From Reyranella sp. (lineage in GTDB: Bacteria; Pseudomonadota; Alphaproteobacteria; Reyranellales; Reyranellaceae): 6,229 bases of DNA. Location: positions 1 through 6,229 of the forward strand of contig JAUXRT010000026.1 of NCBI GenBank assembly GCA_030681635.1, given 5' to 3'. Numbering within the stretch: the first letter of the stretch is position 1; each line of letters starts with the position of its first letter. The translations under genes and the position numbers were made by a program. Of the stretch, positions 5,307 to 6,229 are shown piece by piece. The notes below the pieces were generated by a model that was not told where the DNA came from, made no database searches, and saw nothing but the letters and a program-made list of their open reading frames with translations.

Positions 5307-6229
5307 ATGTCCGCGCGTTTGGCCGTCGATATCGGCGGCACGTTCACCGATGTCGTGCTGGAAACCGGCTCGACCGCCCACTCCATCAAGCTCCTGACGA
5401 CACCCGACGCACCCGAGCGCGCGGTGCTGGACGGCGTGCGCGCCATCCTGGCCGAGGCCGCGGTCGCGGCGGCCGACGTCACCCTGGTGGTGCATGGCAC
5501 GACGCTCGCCACCAACGCTCTGATCGAGCGCAAGGGCGCGCACACCGCGCTGCTCACCACCGAGGGCTTCCGCGATTCGGTCGAGATGGCGTGGGAGCAT
5601 CGGTTCGAGCAGTACGACATCTACATGGAGCGGCCTGACCCGCTGGTGCCGCGCGACCTGCGCTTCGGCATCCCCGAGCGCGTCGCGGCCGACGGCGCCG
5701 TCCTGATGGCGCTCGACGAGAAAGCCGTGCGCGCCGTCGCGGTCGAATTGCGCCAGCGCAAGATCGAGGCCGTGGCCGTCTGCTTCCTGCACAGTTTCAC
5801 CCACGAGGCACACGAGCGCCGCGCCGGCCAGATCCTGGCCGAGGAACTGCCGGGCGTCGCCATCTCGCTCTCCTGCGAGGTCTGCCCGGAGATCCGCGAG
5901 TATGAGCGGACCTCCACCACCATCGCCAACGCCTACGTGCTGCCGCGCATGGCGGGCTATCTCGGCCAACTCGAAACCGACCTCAAGAAGGAAGGCGTCG
6001 CCGGCCCCCTGCTGCTGATGATGTCGTCGGGCGGCATCACCACCGTCGATACGGCGCGGCGCTATCCCGTGCGGCTGGTCGAATCGGGCCCGGCCGGCGG
6101 TGCCATCCTGGCGCTCACGGTCGCGGCCGAGAACGGCATCGCCAAGGCCGTCGCCTTCGACATGGGCGGCACCACGGCCAAGCTCACCCTGCTCGACGAG
6201 CTGGAGCTGCAGCGCTCGCGCCAGTTCGA
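5307..6229 (+). CDS. hyuA: Hydantoinase/oxoprolinase family protein, subunit A (3' partial)
   Basis: The first 307 codons and two bases are present and the frame is still open at the window edge. The family is usually near 680-700 residues, so less than half is seen. Members of this family (N-methylhydantoinase A, the N-terminal part of 5-oxoprolinase, acetone carboxylase beta) use an actin-like ATPase fold to phosphorylate the substrate and drive ring opening or carboxylation, generally with a B subunit encoded next door. Seen: D8-I-G-G-T-F-T-D15 (phosphate-binding loop), V62-H-G-T-T-L-A-T-N70, EGFRD, YERTSTTIANAYV, S240-S-G-G, E259-S-G-P-A-G-G and F-D285-M-G-G-T-T-A-K292, all conserved landmarks in the expected order. 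The ATG lies 5 nt after the Bug stop. No strong Shine-Dalgarno sequence is visible, so translational coupling is likely. Substrate cannot be told from this half; hydantoin, 5-oxoproline or acetophenone-type activity are all possible. Confidence 0.88.
   Translation, partial: MSARLAVDIGGTFTDVVLETGSTAHSIKLLTTPDAPERAVLDGVRAILAEAAVAAADVTLVVHGTTLATNALIERKGAHTALLTTEGFRDSVEMAWEHRFEQYDIYMERPDPLVPRDLRFGIPERVAADGAVLMALDEKAVRAVAVELRQRKIEAVAVCFLHSFTHEAHERRAGQILAEELPGVAISLSCEVCPEIREYERTSTTIANAYVLPRMAGYLGQLETDLKKEGVAGPLLLMMSSGGITTVDTARRYPVRLVESGPAGGAILALTVAAENGIAKAVAFDMGGTTAKLTLLDELELQRSRQF

Noticed and set aside
5235..5969. A 244-codon open frame on the - strand opposite the hydantoinase gene
   Set aside because: It has low-complexity Arg/Gly/Ala/His composition, and the + strand frame shows all the landmark motifs of hydantoinase A.

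Overview
The window is GC-rich bacterial DNA, roughly two thirds G+C by eye, and is packed with genes that have GC-rich third positions. The family mix (class III CoA-transferase, MSMEG_1061-type PPOX flavoprotein, DUF1127 protein, Bug-type solute receptor, hydantoinase A) fits an alphaproteobacterium of the Hyphomicrobiales/Rhodospirillales kind. A Reyranella- or Bradyrhizobium-like genome is a guess from family content, not a measurement.

Left block (1-2686, + strand): four genes are chained with a 10-nt gap or with overlapping stop and start codons. They are the tail of a probable alpha/beta hydrolase, a CaiB/BaiF-family CoA-transferase with its halves in swapped order, a PPOX-type FMN flavoprotein, and a YhbS-like GNAT acetyltransferase. 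They look like one operon, probably for acyl-CoA or small-molecule catabolism, although the substrate is not visible.

Middle (2693-3126): a short DUF1127 gene on the - strand converges on the acetyltransferase, with only 6 nt between the two stops. Upstream of it lies a 179-nt divergent intergenic region that must hold the promoters for the DUF1127 gene and for the right-hand block.

Right block (3127-6229, + strand): a kynureninase-like class V aminotransferase-fold PLP enzyme comes first. After a 69-nt gap follows a secreted Bug/TctC-type substrate-binding protein, and 5 nt later the N-terminal 307 codons of a hydantoinase/oxoprolinase subunit A that runs off the window. The receptor and hydantoinase are probably co-transcribed for uptake and ATP-dependent opening of a cyclic amide or related compound. 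The aminotransferase may belong to the same pathway or may be a separate unit.

There is no RNA gene, insertion sequence, CRISPR array or phage gene that I can support. The window looks like metabolic gene content rather than a new defence or mobile system. The points most worth a second look are the domain-swapped CoA-transferase, a GCTAGNNTC motif found three times and only in the non-coding leaders of the right block, and a perfect 6-bp inverted repeat in front of the Bug gene.
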